From positions 179,338,927 through 179,402,926 of the forward strand of contig CM042691.1 of NCBI GenBank assembly GCA_023614405.1: a stretch of 64,000 nucleotides of DNA. The letters are read 5' to 3'. The DNA comes from Avena insularis. Taxonomy: Eukaryota > Streptophyta > Magnoliopsida > Poales > Poaceae. Position numbers and translations under genes: made by a program. The notes beneath the pieces were generated by a model, which saw nothing but the letters and a program-made list of their open reading frames with translations, was not told where the DNA came from and did not search any database. Below, one piece after another: positions 9,969 through 20,125 of the stretch (position 1 is its first letter; each line of letters begins with the position of its first letter).

Positions 9969-11107
9969 AAATCTGATCAACGTCTATCGCCTCCTTCTGT
10001 GCAACCCCAATAGGGGCCTCTGCATCCACGACAACATGTCCAACAACATCAGAAATTGTAGCCAGGAAGAAAACCTTCTTGGTTTGCTTCTTTCGTCGCA
10101 TAATCTACATCAGATCTTCGGTATCCAAAACCTCTATGAATTCCTGCTTCTTATGATGCCACCACTGGAGTCGTGCCATCTTCTTAGGGCCAAAAATGAT
10201 TTCCTTACCAATCATCTCTCTCAGTTCAATAAGAGTTATGTTTTTGGAATCGACGGCTATCTCCATAGTACATGACAAAATTGACTTATTAACTCCGCCA
10301 TCATGTTTTCCTATGTATGAATCCACCTATAGGTGTATACTGAACTTAGCTTGATTAGCATTGGTGGTCCATAAACTCGAGCAACAGAAGATCTGGCAGC
10401 AAGATCTCTAGTATTTGCATACATGTCATTATTTTGTTTCAACTTTCACCTGACGATTAGCTGCACAACACTCCCAAAGCATCTGAAGCTCATGGGAGTG
10501 CTCAATTTGCACATAGGTATCACTCATGTTACGCCACACCAATTTTCCCCTATGTCTGGATCCCCAAGGAATTCTAGCATGAAGCATATCTATCAGCTGC
10601 AGAACAGACACAACCTTTTTGTAGTTGACAAGCAGACGCACATCCTGCCCGAACACAACCCTCTCGCAACCAAAATCTAGTTTTGCAGTGTACTGGCGGA
10701 CATGAACCGTGAACTCATATAGGTCCGCTGCATCGAAGATGTTCATAATTTGATTAAAAATGGGACCTTTTAGTTCCTTTGACACTACTTTGCAATAACT
10801 AATCTACTTGCAAGACAAGGCATAGAAAAGAAAAATTCACCTCTCGCTCTTCTCTCGGGTAGTTTTTTTCGAGATCTGGGTTGCATGACCCCATACTACA
10901 GCCGAATACTTCGCCGCCAGCCTAGCTTTTCTCTTCAATCTGTTGCTCATAGGTACCCTATTAGGAGACTGCTGACTGACTTCCTCCCTAACCTGGGCTG
11001 CAGACCCTGCCGCTGCTTCACTTGTCTAGCATTGTGCCCGAGACGCTGGCTCCGACAAAGCCGAATTAGTCGCCGACATACCTACCACCTTGGCCTCGCT
11101 TGACATG
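9969..11107 (-). pseudogene. Three-exon gene with two PB1-like segments, broken
   Basis: Exon 1 (about 11107-10850) starts 'MSSEAKVVGMSATNSALS', has one in-frame TAG, and ends in a basic stretch ('MSNRLKRKARLAAKYSAVVW'). Exon 2 (10785-10429) contains 'VNYKKVVSVLQLIDMLHARI' followed by 'PWGSRHRGKLVWRN' and 'TYVQIEHSHELQMLWE'. Exon 3 (10326-9969) contains 'VDSKNITLIELREMIGKEI' followed by 'ARLQWWHHKKQEFIEVLD', one in-frame TAG, then 'MRRKKQTKKVFFLATISDVV' and a natural TGA after 'EAIDVDQI'. Both exons show a basic strand, a helix and an acidic strand ending in an ordered E/D-L. This resembles the PB1-like N-terminal domain of MuDR-type transposases, but no MULE catalytic domain is present. Calling it MULE-derived is inference. 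The splice sites were not all verified. Confidence 0.4.
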
Positions 11108-11719
11108 CTGCCATGAGATTCAATGTGTGTATGGGTGGGGAGGGGGTGGGGGCGTGTGGGAGGGGAAGGGGCAGGGAGAAAAACGACCGTCGCTGCCGCC
11201 GAACCGTATTTAGTGTGGGGGGAAGGAGAAAAAGGACCGCTGCCGCTGCCACCGCCGGATTCAGTGTCGGGGGTTAGGAAAGTACATAAATGGAGTTGCC
11301 CGTGCGACACGTGCAGGGTGACTTAGAAGGGGCACAGCAGGGGCATGGTAGGTACTAATGTTACAGAATATCCTGACATAACGACCAAGATTTGAAAATA
11401 TTTGGTTTGGCCACCATTCTCTCGAAATGCCCCTCTCGATAATTACCCCACCAACTTTTTGAATTGCGGTGATTACACACAACTCGGACCCCGCGATGCC
11501 TTCGCCTGAGAACTTTTCGGCCACAAAGTAACAAGCCCCATTTGCGGGAATCGGCGAAACAACCACCATCGGTCGCATTCTCTATGCCAGCAATGTCCCT
11601 CTCGTTCTTCTCGAGGCGATCTGGATTCCGGCTAAGGAGCCCATGATGACCTACACCATCAAGCCAGTCGGCGAGATCGACATCTACCTCGGTTTTGCTG
11701 AATCCGCCCAACACACTAA
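11108..11719. other. GC-rich leader and unassigned sequence
   Basis: Bases 11108-11330 are G-rich on the plus strand (a C-rich leader for the minus-strand gene). Bases 11340-11719 have a codon-like composition but open frames on both strands with no recognisable motif. The stretch ends at the Athila-like LTR. Confidence 0.3.
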
Positions 11720-13090
11720 TGACTGCAAGTGGACAGATCAATTGTAGCTAGTTTCGAAATAAGAGTATCGAACCCACAGAGAGCTATTTGGTTAAGGTCT
11801 TTATGCCCCTCATCACTATCTACCAAAGGATACTTGTATGCTTACTTTGATTTCAAGTAAAGGGTGTTTGAAAGGTTTTTGTTTGAATGCCGGAAAGTAA
11901 ATAAAACAAGTAACAAAAGCGTTTGGAATGTTGCTTGAACTCAATAAGGCTAAAACATTCTTGGGGATGTAGGATACACCACTAGCATGTTGTAATTAAT
12001 CATAATTAGGATAACCTATTTCTTATGTCATGACATGTGTAGGGAGAGCTCCATAATAAGATGTTCACTACAAGGCTCATAGGAAGCCACTTTGTTGAGC
12101 CAAGAATGAGGTCTTCTCTAAATAACCAGCACGATGTCTAAGAGCAGTCACTCATACAGACCACCGCAATTAAGGGTCTCCAAGGGGATATCGTAATTAG
12201 CTTAGTGAATCTCTCTTTGTTCCTCCTTCGACCGTGTAGGTTGCTAGCCAGTGCTTCTAGTCATAATATCTCCGAGCACACTTCCAAACACATCCAAAGG
12301 ATTTCGCCCTCTTCTTTGGACCCGAAGGCAAATGATATGTGGCCGACTACACATATCATCTAAAGATAGATATCAAACACACAACATAGATCAGTAGATC
12401 ATAGACACAAGTAATAGATCATCTTTATTTCATTCCATAATAATGCTAGGGTTTCTCCATATCCCCAAGAACAAAGGTAACTACTCACGCATGGAAGCAA
12501 TCAACAACATCATCATAACCAAATGGATGGATAAAAGTATAGGTATGAATCTAGTGCAACCATAATTGAATCTGGAATTACAACAAGATCTCATGGATGG
12601 AAGATGGGGGTAGTAATGGTGATGGTGATGCATCGGTTGTTGATGAAGGGGATGATGCATTGTCCTCCAATGATCCGTGAAGCATCAAGTATTTTCCCTT
12701 CTCCAAGTTCCTCCTCCAAATCCCTTTCTGGTGTGGTTTTTAGTGGCTAGAAGTTTATGTGAATGTCAGATCTTAGATCTATCTTCAAGAGGTGGAAGTA
12801 TTTAACGAGGTGGATGTGCTCCCGTTTAGTATAGGCGGGCTCCGCCCGTACTAGTGGTCGCTATGTGACATGTGTCCTCCTCTATGCAATAAATTCCTTC
12901 GGGTGCAACAATAAATGAATTTAATGACTTTTATCACTTAAAATATCATATTACAGCATAAGAGACTTAGTAATTTTGAATACTATTGAAATAAGGACAA
13001 AAAGGTGCATGCAAATGCATTAAAATATAAAAATTCTACTCTACTTATGTGGAAACAAGAGGTAAATATGCTTCAATTTTGGACTCATCA
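11720..13090 (-). mobile_element. Athila-like Gypsy 3' LTR
   Basis: The 1371-bp block reads TGACTGC...ACTCATCA on the plus strand. On the minus strand it starts TGATGAGTCC and is preceded by a polypurine tract (GCTTGGGGGAGT). The left part contains 'agtatcgaacccacagagag', which is common in LTRs of this group. The element body lies to the right, so this is its 3' LTR. The other LTR is not in the window, so no TSD can be checked. The left 5 bases are actaa. Confidence 0.7.
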
Positions 13091-13108
13091 ACTCCCCCAA
13101 GCTAGAAT
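13091..13108 (-). other. Polypurine tract of the Athila-like element
   Basis: On the minus strand, GATTCTAGCTTGGGGGAGT lies directly before the LTR start. This is the expected position for plus-strand DNA priming in a Gypsy element. Confidence 0.65.
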
Positions 13109-13884
13109 CTTGCTCGTCCCCGAGCAAGATGGTAGCTTATGAATAAGATCATTACGTTTATTAGGCACAAGTCATTACAATAAATGTGGCAAAAAGTGAA
13201 ACAGGAATACAACATCATATGTAGAGATACATTGGGAGCTTTATCACACCTTTACACATCACATAACTTAGAGGCTTCCACACATTTTGTATCAATTAAG
13301 TTATAAGAAGCTACTAGTGATTGAACATATTATATAATCATAATGTTAAATTGGTTGAGCACTTGATTTTAGTCATGAAGATTCATGATCATTCTTTTTC
13401 ATCTTCTCTTTTCAAGCTTGTACGTTTTCTTTTGCCTTGAATTTTTTTTGATATCTTTTGTCTCTTCTTCCTCCTTCCCCTTCTTTAATATATAGCACAG
13501 CTACTTGATCATGCTCACTATTTTTATGGCTTTTGTAACCCAAACCTATGACTATAATATGATATCAAGATTTTACTTCTCATAATTTAATCAATACTTT
13601 TATTGGTGTGGAAGACCCTAAAATCATAACAGTTGTACAAGTATCATAACACTCAGCCTAGTTCAATCGTCTAATATAATAATCATGAATCAAAAGATAA
13701 CTTCAAATATCTTAAAGTCTCAAAATTCAACAGATATAATTCTTCTCTTGAACAAAGTGGAACTTGAAGATGATGCAACTAATGCAAACTCTTAAATAAA
13801 AACCTATCATGTGTGCGATAAAGTAAATATGCTAAAACTTGAAGATAGATTACAAGGTGTTATAGATCTCCCCCAATCTTGGGA

Positions 13885-14387
13885 TCAAGCCAGTGGGATC
13901 AAATAATCCTTGTGAATACCTACTCCTTGGGGGGTTAAGAAATCATCTTCTTCTTCTTCCTCTTCTGCCTTGAGGCTGCAAGCATAAGCAATACACGCGA
14001 ATTGAGTGGACAATTCCGTGATTTTAGCATGTCGTTCTTTAATTATTTTGCTTAGAGTCTTCCTATCATCAACCATATCCATAATAATCTTGGTCAGGAG
14101 TTGAACTCTACCATCAATGTCATCAACCCTCTTTTCGAGGTCTTTGCCTATCATCCAGTATGAGTCAACTCCTTCTCCAATAGTATCAATGCAGGCTTTG
14201 GAAATCTTTTCAAGATACTCGATCTTTTATCTAATCTCATCCCATCTTCCTCTTTTTGATAAGAGGGTTTAGGAGGAGATTTGAGAGAATATCTATGAAA
14301 GTTATACCTGTAAGGGTTGAGTGGGGGTTCTTCTTGGTCCTTCCTTTGCTCCACGTCCCTGAGCATCTCCAACTTGCATGGAAACAT
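13885..14387 (-). pseudogene. Late ORFs of the Athila-like element, one possible frameshift
   Basis: Two minus-strand frames overlap by 4 bases: 14387-14151 (78 aa, Pro/Tyr/Lys-rich, 'NPYRYNFHRYSLKSPPKP') and 14154-13885 (89 aa). The second is a coiled coil ('DDIDGRVQLLTKIIMDMVDD') that ends in a poly-Glu stretch. Their position between integrase and the 3' LTR matches the extra ORF region of Athila-lineage elements. I recognise no envelope-like motif. They probably formed one reading frame, now split by a frameshift. Confidence 0.45.
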
Positions 14388-15149
14388 GTCCTCTAAGTTG
14401 GGGAGCGTAACAATTTGAGTAGACTCTCTGGTTGAGAAATACGAAAATCCCTATCAATCTCCCTTCTCTTGACTTGAGCTGAAGGTACATCGTCCTTCTT
14501 GGTCCAGATCTGCTTGATATGAAAAGGCTGCATAGTTCTTGAATGATCAAGTGAGATATGAATTGCCATAGCAGAAGATAAAGAAATATAAACTCTAGAT
14601 CTGCAAGGTGATGGAAAAATATGAAAGGGAGAACAGGTGAAATCAAAAAGGAAAAATAAACCTAGATAAAAGGGGTCTATAGTCAGTCGCGGGTAGCAGT
14701 ACGGGCGGGCCCCGTCCGTACTATGCGCCTATACCGACATCATACCGACCTTTTTCTTTTTTTCTATTTTGATTATTATAATCAATAGTAGTAGGAGGAG
14801 AACGCAGTATCGGTAATGACCTTCCGTACAGTCAGATACGACCGTATGACCGGGTCGTCCAGCAATGCGAGAAAACGATGATGATGTATTGGCCGCGTAA
14901 CAATCACCGGTACGGTTGCACGCGTCTGTACCGCCAGGTCATACCAAACTTTGAAAAATAGGGAGAAAATTCAAAGGAACGCCAAGTGTATAACAACCAA
15001 TGGTATTGGCGCGTCGACCCGTAAGTCTCGCCCGTACCAGAAAGAAAAACAACTCAAAAATCATAAAAATAAGAGGAAGCAAAGAACAAAACAAGACGAA
15101 CATAAAAGTAAATAGGAATGCAAAAATATATAGCTAAGACCTTGTTACC

Positions 15150-15830
15150 TTAATTTTTTCAATATAATCCTCGGCTATGATTAAGGACATTAGCTCGGCC
15201 GTGTTGATTTCCTCATCTCTATAGTTCTTTAAATGTTGCCCATTAACAATCCAGGATGAAGAAGAAGGGGTAGTATTTTTCAACTTCAACGCCCCCGAGG
15301 GGTATGCCTCTTCTACTTCATAAGGTCCTTCCCTCTTGAATTTTTGCTTCCCTGCAAAAATTCTTAAGCCTAGAATTGTAGAGCAAAACCTTATATCTAG
15401 ATTTAAATTCCTTATTTTCTATTTTTCTATCATGCTATTTCTTTACTTTTTCCATGAATATCCTTACATTTTCGTAAGCCTCATTAATGAGTTCATCCAA
15501 AGCATGAATATCTAAGACACATTTTTCTCCCACGGTTTTAAAATCGAAATTCATATTTTTAATAGCCCAACGAGCCTTATGTTCTAACTCTAATAGGATA
15601 TGACAAGTTTTACCATAGACCATCTTATATGGTGTCATTCCCATTGGATTCTTGAATGTTGTGCAATATGCCCATAATGCGTCATTAATATTCATAGCCC
15701 AATCTTTTCTTGACTTATTCACCGTCTTCTAGAGTATAACTTTAATTTATCGGTTGGACACCTCCACTTTCTCACAGGTTTGTGGGTGATAAGGTGAGTC
15801 TAATCAATGATTGATGTTGTGGGAATGGCC
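15150..15830 (-). pseudogene. Integrase C-terminal half, Gypsy/Athila-like
   Basis: The upstream part reads 'YHPQT' then 'KVEVSNR', the end of the integrase catalytic core after the DDE region. The frame 15722-15435 continues with 'NKSRKDWAMNINDALWAYCT' and 'FKNPMGMTPYKMVYGKTCH', the conserved GPY-region lead-in seen in Athila integrases. A later stretch (15380-15150), 'KREGPYEVEEAYPSGALKLK' then 'VNGQHLKNY', is the C-terminal tail. In-frame stops occur before 15722 and between the segments. The DDE residues themselves lie beyond the truncation, so the protein cannot be active. Confidence 0.8.
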
Positions 15831-15853
15831 ATGGCAGTCACTACTAGGGGTAG

Positions 15854-16311
15854 TGATTGAGTCGAAGGAGGGAAAGAGCGATTCGCCATCTGTGGATCGA
15901 GATTGGGAGCGATACACAAGGTTTACCCAGGTTCAGCCCCCCGTAGGGTAAAGACCTACTTCCTGCCTCCTTGTATTGATTGCAGATGAGGTACAAGGGT
16001 AGCACTCGGCATTGGGGCGGCAAGTCGCTCGGATGGGGAGGGTAATAGCTCGTGCGTATAAAGGGAACCCTAGGGATTCTTATATAGGGGTGACTCACTA
16101 GTGTTTTATAGGATCTCAACCGAATCAGTAAAGGTTTCGGGAGTTTGACCTAATCCGACTAGGCCTAGCTACGGTCTTGGGCCTTCGCGTCCAGTCACCA
16201 GTCTTGTTCGAAGCCTTCTTTCTTGTTGTCGTCATTGCTGGCCCAACCATTATTGTCGTAGGCCAGTCGCTTCCTGCCTTCGTGGATACCTGGATTGGCA
16301 CATCCCCATCA
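15854..16311 (-). mobile_element. 3' LTR of Tat-like Gypsy element
   Basis: The block is TGATTGAG...CCCCATCA, 458 bp. On the minus strand it begins TGATGGGGATGTGCC and is preceded by CTCAGGGACTAC, a typical PPT-side sequence of Tat-lineage grass elements. It includes 'aaggtttacccaggttcagc'. The element body is the interrupted region up to about 48.4 kb. The borders are inferred from TG/CA and the PPT; the 5' LTR was not found. Confidence 0.55.
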
Positions 16312-16653
16312 GTAGTCCCTGAGTGCGTCAGGGATTCGGCGTAGGAGTCAACTTGGCAGTCGGAGTAAACGAATCCGGGTGTACGCGCAGCCGAATCGGT
16401 GATGAACTCCTCCAATGAAGGGAGAAGCTTTAATATTCAGTCACAACCTTGCAAAATCATTTTGCCTCGGGTTTCTTGCTTTAACTGATTGGAATGAACG
16501 AATGGTGCAGGTGAATGTTATATGCGAATGGTCAATTTGACCGAAGCTGGACTAACAACATGGTCAAACTAGCCGTTAGTTGTCTCCTAACGGTAACTTC
16601 GACGATTTTACCGCGAAGTAACAGCTAATCCCGCGATTACTGGAGACACGGTG
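16312..16653 (+). promoter_or_regulatory. Upstream region of the antisense gene of the Tat-like element
   Basis: A non-coding ~340 bp between the PPT (motif AGTCCCTGAG at 16314) and the TATA box. It contains several 'aacggt'/'ccgcga'-type words but no ORF. It should hold the promoter of the plus-strand gene that runs opposite to the element. Confidence 0.4.
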
Positions 16654-16661
16654 CTATAAAT
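16654..16661 (+). promoter_or_regulatory. TATA box of the antisense gene
   Basis: CTATAAAT lies about 160 bases upstream of the first well-placed ATG (about 16816, 'MQPIKDVGILSKGNW'). A pyrimidine-rich leader follows (16683-16740). An ATG at 16680 is probably too close to the TATA box to be in the transcript. Confidence 0.5.
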
Positions 16662-16679
16662 GGCGACCAGCGGAGGGTG

Positions 16680-17064
16680 ATGAAGATTTCCTTATGTTCT
16701 TCCCATGCTTGCTTTCTTCTCCACTGGCATTCTCCTCCGATCCGAATCTCAGATCTCAACGAGTCCACTGTCGTGGCCCCCTCCTGGTCCAAATCCAAAT
16801 GCACTAAGTCCACCATGCAACCCATCAAGGATGTAGGGATCCTTTCCAAGGGTAACTGGTGAGCTCCGCTGGTCGGCGAGAGCAAGCCTAAGATGCGGCC
16901 CGATGAAGTTATCTCATTCTTCAGCCATTTAGAACGCGGCCTAGTTTTCCCCACCTCCCTTTTCTTCAGGTGCTTCCTCCATTTTTATCGGATCAAGCCC
17001 TTCGATTTAGGACCTCATAGCATCTATTAGATTGCGGTCTTTATTGTGTTCCGTGATTTATATC
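16680..17064 (+). pseudogene. Antisense gene of Tat-like element, 5' part ('putative gypsy-type transposon' family)
   Basis: The frame reads 'MQPIKDVGILSKGNW', stop, then 'KMRPDEVISFFSHLERGLVF' and 'PTSLFFRCFLHFYRIKPFDL', followed by 'GPHSIY', stop, 'IAVFIVFRDLYL'. The pattern 'fF...Gl.FP...FFr.FL.fy.i....L.PnSI..IA.F...c..yLG' is the start of the plant family annotated as putative gypsy-type transposon (PF04195), an ORF found on the antisense strand of Tat-lineage elements. Two in-frame stops (after GNW and after HSIY) disable it. Copia A interrupts it at 17065; the gene resumes at 31966. Confidence 0.65.
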
Positions 17065-18552
17065 TGTTGGAGATATTCCCAAGAGGCAACAATAAAATGG
17101 TTATTATTATATCTTTGTGTTTATGATAAATGTTTGCATAACATGCTATAATCGTATTAACCAAAAACATTAATACTTGTGTGTTTTGTAAACATAAAAG
17201 AGCCCCTAGTAAGCCTCTTGTTGAACTAGCATGTTGATTATTATATGATCATGGTTTCCTGATCATGGACATTGGATGTTATTAATAACAAGGTCATATC
17301 ATTAGGAGAATGATGTGATGAAAACACTCCCATTGTTAGCAAATCATAAGATCAAGTCATTTAGAGTTTGTTTGCTATAAGATTTCAAATATATAGTAAC
17401 CTAATTCTTCAACCATGAGATCTGTTAATAACCATCACCAGATGGATATTTTGATGATATCAAACACCACTTCCGTAACTGGGTGGTTATAAAGGTGGCA
17501 TTAGGTATTCTGAAAGTATGTGTTGAAGCACATGGATCAAGAGTGAGATTTGTCCATCCATATGACAGATAGATATACTCTAGGCCCTCTCGGTGGAATG
17601 TCAACCAATTTGCTTGCAAGCATGTGACTAGGTCACAACGAATGTCATATCACGGAACGAGTAAAGAGTACTTATCGGTAACGAGATTGAACTAGGTATA
17701 GAGATACCAACAATCGAACCTCGGATAAGTAAAGTATCACACGACAAAAGGAATCAGTATCGTATGTAAATTGTTCATTCCATCATGAAGTCATCGTAGA
17801 AATGTGTGGGAGCCATTATGGATTTCATATCCCACTAATGGTTATTGATCGGAGGGACGTCTTATTCACGTCTGCATAGTTCATGAACCATAGGGAGACA
17901 CACTTAAGGATTCGATGTTGTTTAAAGTAGATATGGAATGTGAGTTGGAGACCGAATGTTGTTTGGAGTCACGGATATGATCTAGGACATCACGAGGAGA
18001 TCTGAAATGGTCCGTAGAATAAGATTCATATAAGTAAAGTGGTTTTCTAGGGTTTGGAAATGTTTTCGGTGTTTTGACCAGAACCTTCTAGAATGTTCTA
18101 GAAGGTCCACCACTCCAGGAGGGGTCACTTGGGATGTGGCATGCCCTAGGGGCTATCCACACCAAACCCTAAAGGGACAATTCGGCCAAGAGCAGTAGAA
18201 GGGTCAAACCCTAGTTTGAATAGTCAAATCCTAGTTTGAAAAGTCAAACTCTAGTTTTTGTTAAGGGGGAAGTCTAGGTGGAAAAGGTTTCAACCTCTTC
18301 TTTTGGAGGCCGAGTTAGGGATGGAATCAACTTGGGATAGGAACACCTTGGCCGCCCCAACCTATATAAGGAGGGGTGGGGGCGCACCCCAAGGCAACCC
18401 TTGTCCAGGGCGCCCAAGTCCCTTGCCCTCTAAACCCTAGGCGCCTAAACCCTAGCCGCCACCTACACCTCTCTCCTACGCCACACTGCTCCGGCTTAGG
18501 TGAACCCCTACAAAAATCTCTCCTCCTCCTCCACCACCACCACACCGTCGTG
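17065..18552 (+). mobile_element. Copia A 5' LTR, left part
   Basis: This aligns along its whole length with 30224-31660 of the 3' LTR. It ends in TCGTG (18548-18552), which is repeated at 25480-25484 where the LTR resumes. The total LTR is about 1.79 kb. Confidence 0.9.
18363..18370 (+). promoter_or_regulatory. TATA box in Copia A 5' LTR
   Basis: TATATAAG in a GC-rich context at the place where the LTR changes from AT-rich to gene-leader-like sequence. It is matched by TATATAAT in the 3' LTR. The Athila-like insertion ~180 bases downstream separates it from the element body. Confidence 0.6.
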
Positions 18553-20110
18553 TGATGGAGTGTGGTAGCGCTTCGTTGGCAGAACCCAAGAGCAAGGTGT
18601 GATGAGCGTAGCAGCAAGTCTTCCCTCGGTAAGAAACCGAGGTTATCGAACCAGTAGGAGGAAGGAACCAACTCAAAGGTGTTGCTAGCAACTTGGAGAC
18701 CTGCACAAAACAAACTCAAGAATTTGCCCCAACAAAAAGTGGGGTTGTCAATCTCACCGGTTGCTATAACAAAGGATTAATTGTATGGTGTGGAAGGTAA
18801 TAGTGGTTTGCAGAAAGTAAACAGTAACAGTGGAAGATGTATCAATGGTAAAGATTGTACCTGGGTCCATAGTTCACTAGAGGTGTTCTCCTTAAGATAA
18901 CCAAACATGCCATGCTGGGTAAACAAATTACAGCGGGGCAATTGACAGGACTGCGCAAGGCATAACAATGCTATACTAGACATTCATGATCCTATGAGAT
19001 TCGATTGGGAAATACAACAAGATACATAGACTGCCATCCAACTGCATCTATGACTAGAAATCCACCTTCAGGTTATCATCCGAACCCCCTCCAGTATTAA
19101 GTTGCAAGCAACAGATAACTTCTTTAAGCAAAGTTTTTAAGGTAAAAAATCCACATGTTCCATGAACAAGAGACCGTTGTTTTCTCCCTAGTGGCAACAA
19201 CACATCTACAACCTTAGAGATTTCTATCACTTCCCTTAGATTAAATAGAGGCATGAACCCACTATCGAGCATGAATACCCCCTCTTGGAGTCACTAGAAT
19301 CTACTTGGCCAAGATAGCTACTAGAAATGGAGAGCATGCAAGATCACAAACAACAAAGACATGATAGAATCAATAATACAAAACCATTAATCAATCTAAC
19401 ATAGTAATCTCAATATCCATCGGATCCCCGCAAACAGAACATGCATGATTAAAAATAGATGATCTTGATCATGAATGGAGCTCACAAGATCTAAACATGG
19501 TAGCACAAAGGAGGAGATATAACCATATAGCTACTACATGGACCCGTAGTCCAAGGTGGAACTACTACACTTCATACCGGAGGCTGGCATGACGAAGAAG
19601 AAGGCCTCCGGGATGATCTCTCCTCTAACAGGGTGTCAGGAAGAGCTTCAGATCCCCCCGATCTAGGGACGATGGTGGTGGCGGCTACAGACGGTTTCGT
19701 GAAATATTGTTTCGATCCTTAGGGTTTTGGCATCGGGGGGTATTTATAGGCGAAGAGGCGAGGCAGGGGGCGGCTAGGGTGGTCACACCCCTAGGCACGG
19801 CTAACCCAAGCCTGCGCCGCCAGGCGGTGTGGCCCCCTGGTTCCTCCACTCTGTCTCATATTCTGGCTCCGTGTTCCCCACGGTAGAATATTGACTTTGG
19901 CTTTTGTCCCGTCCAATTCTGAGAATATGGATTTTCTGCCTTTCTGGAACCAAAAACAGGAGAAAACAGGCAACTAGAACTATGGAATCTTGTTAATAGG
20001 TTAGTACAGAAAACATATAACAACACCTCAAAGAGTATACAAAGTAAAGAAAAGGAGATACTAAAAAAGCATGGAACATCAAAAATTATGGATACGTTTC
20101 CGACGTATCA
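18553..20110 (-). mobile_element. Athila-like element 3' LTR
   Basis: TGATGGAG...GACGTATCA on the plus strand, aligned throughout with 23921-25479. Contains no ORF of note. Confidence 0.9.
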
Positions 20111-20125
20111 AGCATCACCAAGCTT
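20111..20125 (-). other. Polypurine tract of the nested Athila-like element
   Basis: The minus strand reads AAGCTTGGTGATGCT directly before the LTR start. This is the standard position and sequence type for Sabrina/WHAM-like elements. Confidence 0.6.

Larger units (their letters stand above)
13109..15837 (-). mobile_element. Athila-like Gypsy internal region, 5'-truncated
   Basis: This is the 3' part of the body: integrase end (about 15830-15150), a spacer with GC-rich 'gggcgggccccgtccgta' sequence (about 14690-15050), late ORFs (14387-13885) and a non-coding stretch to the PPT. It stops abruptly at about 15837, inside the integrase, next to the LTR of another element. Gag, protease and RT are absent. 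Confidence 0.7.

Noticed and set aside
15839..15855. CACTACTAGGGGTAGTG, which looks like a CACTA end
   Set aside because: It is a short palindrome next to an LTR border. There are no subterminal repeats on either side and no matching second end, so it is probably coincidence or the LTR target region.
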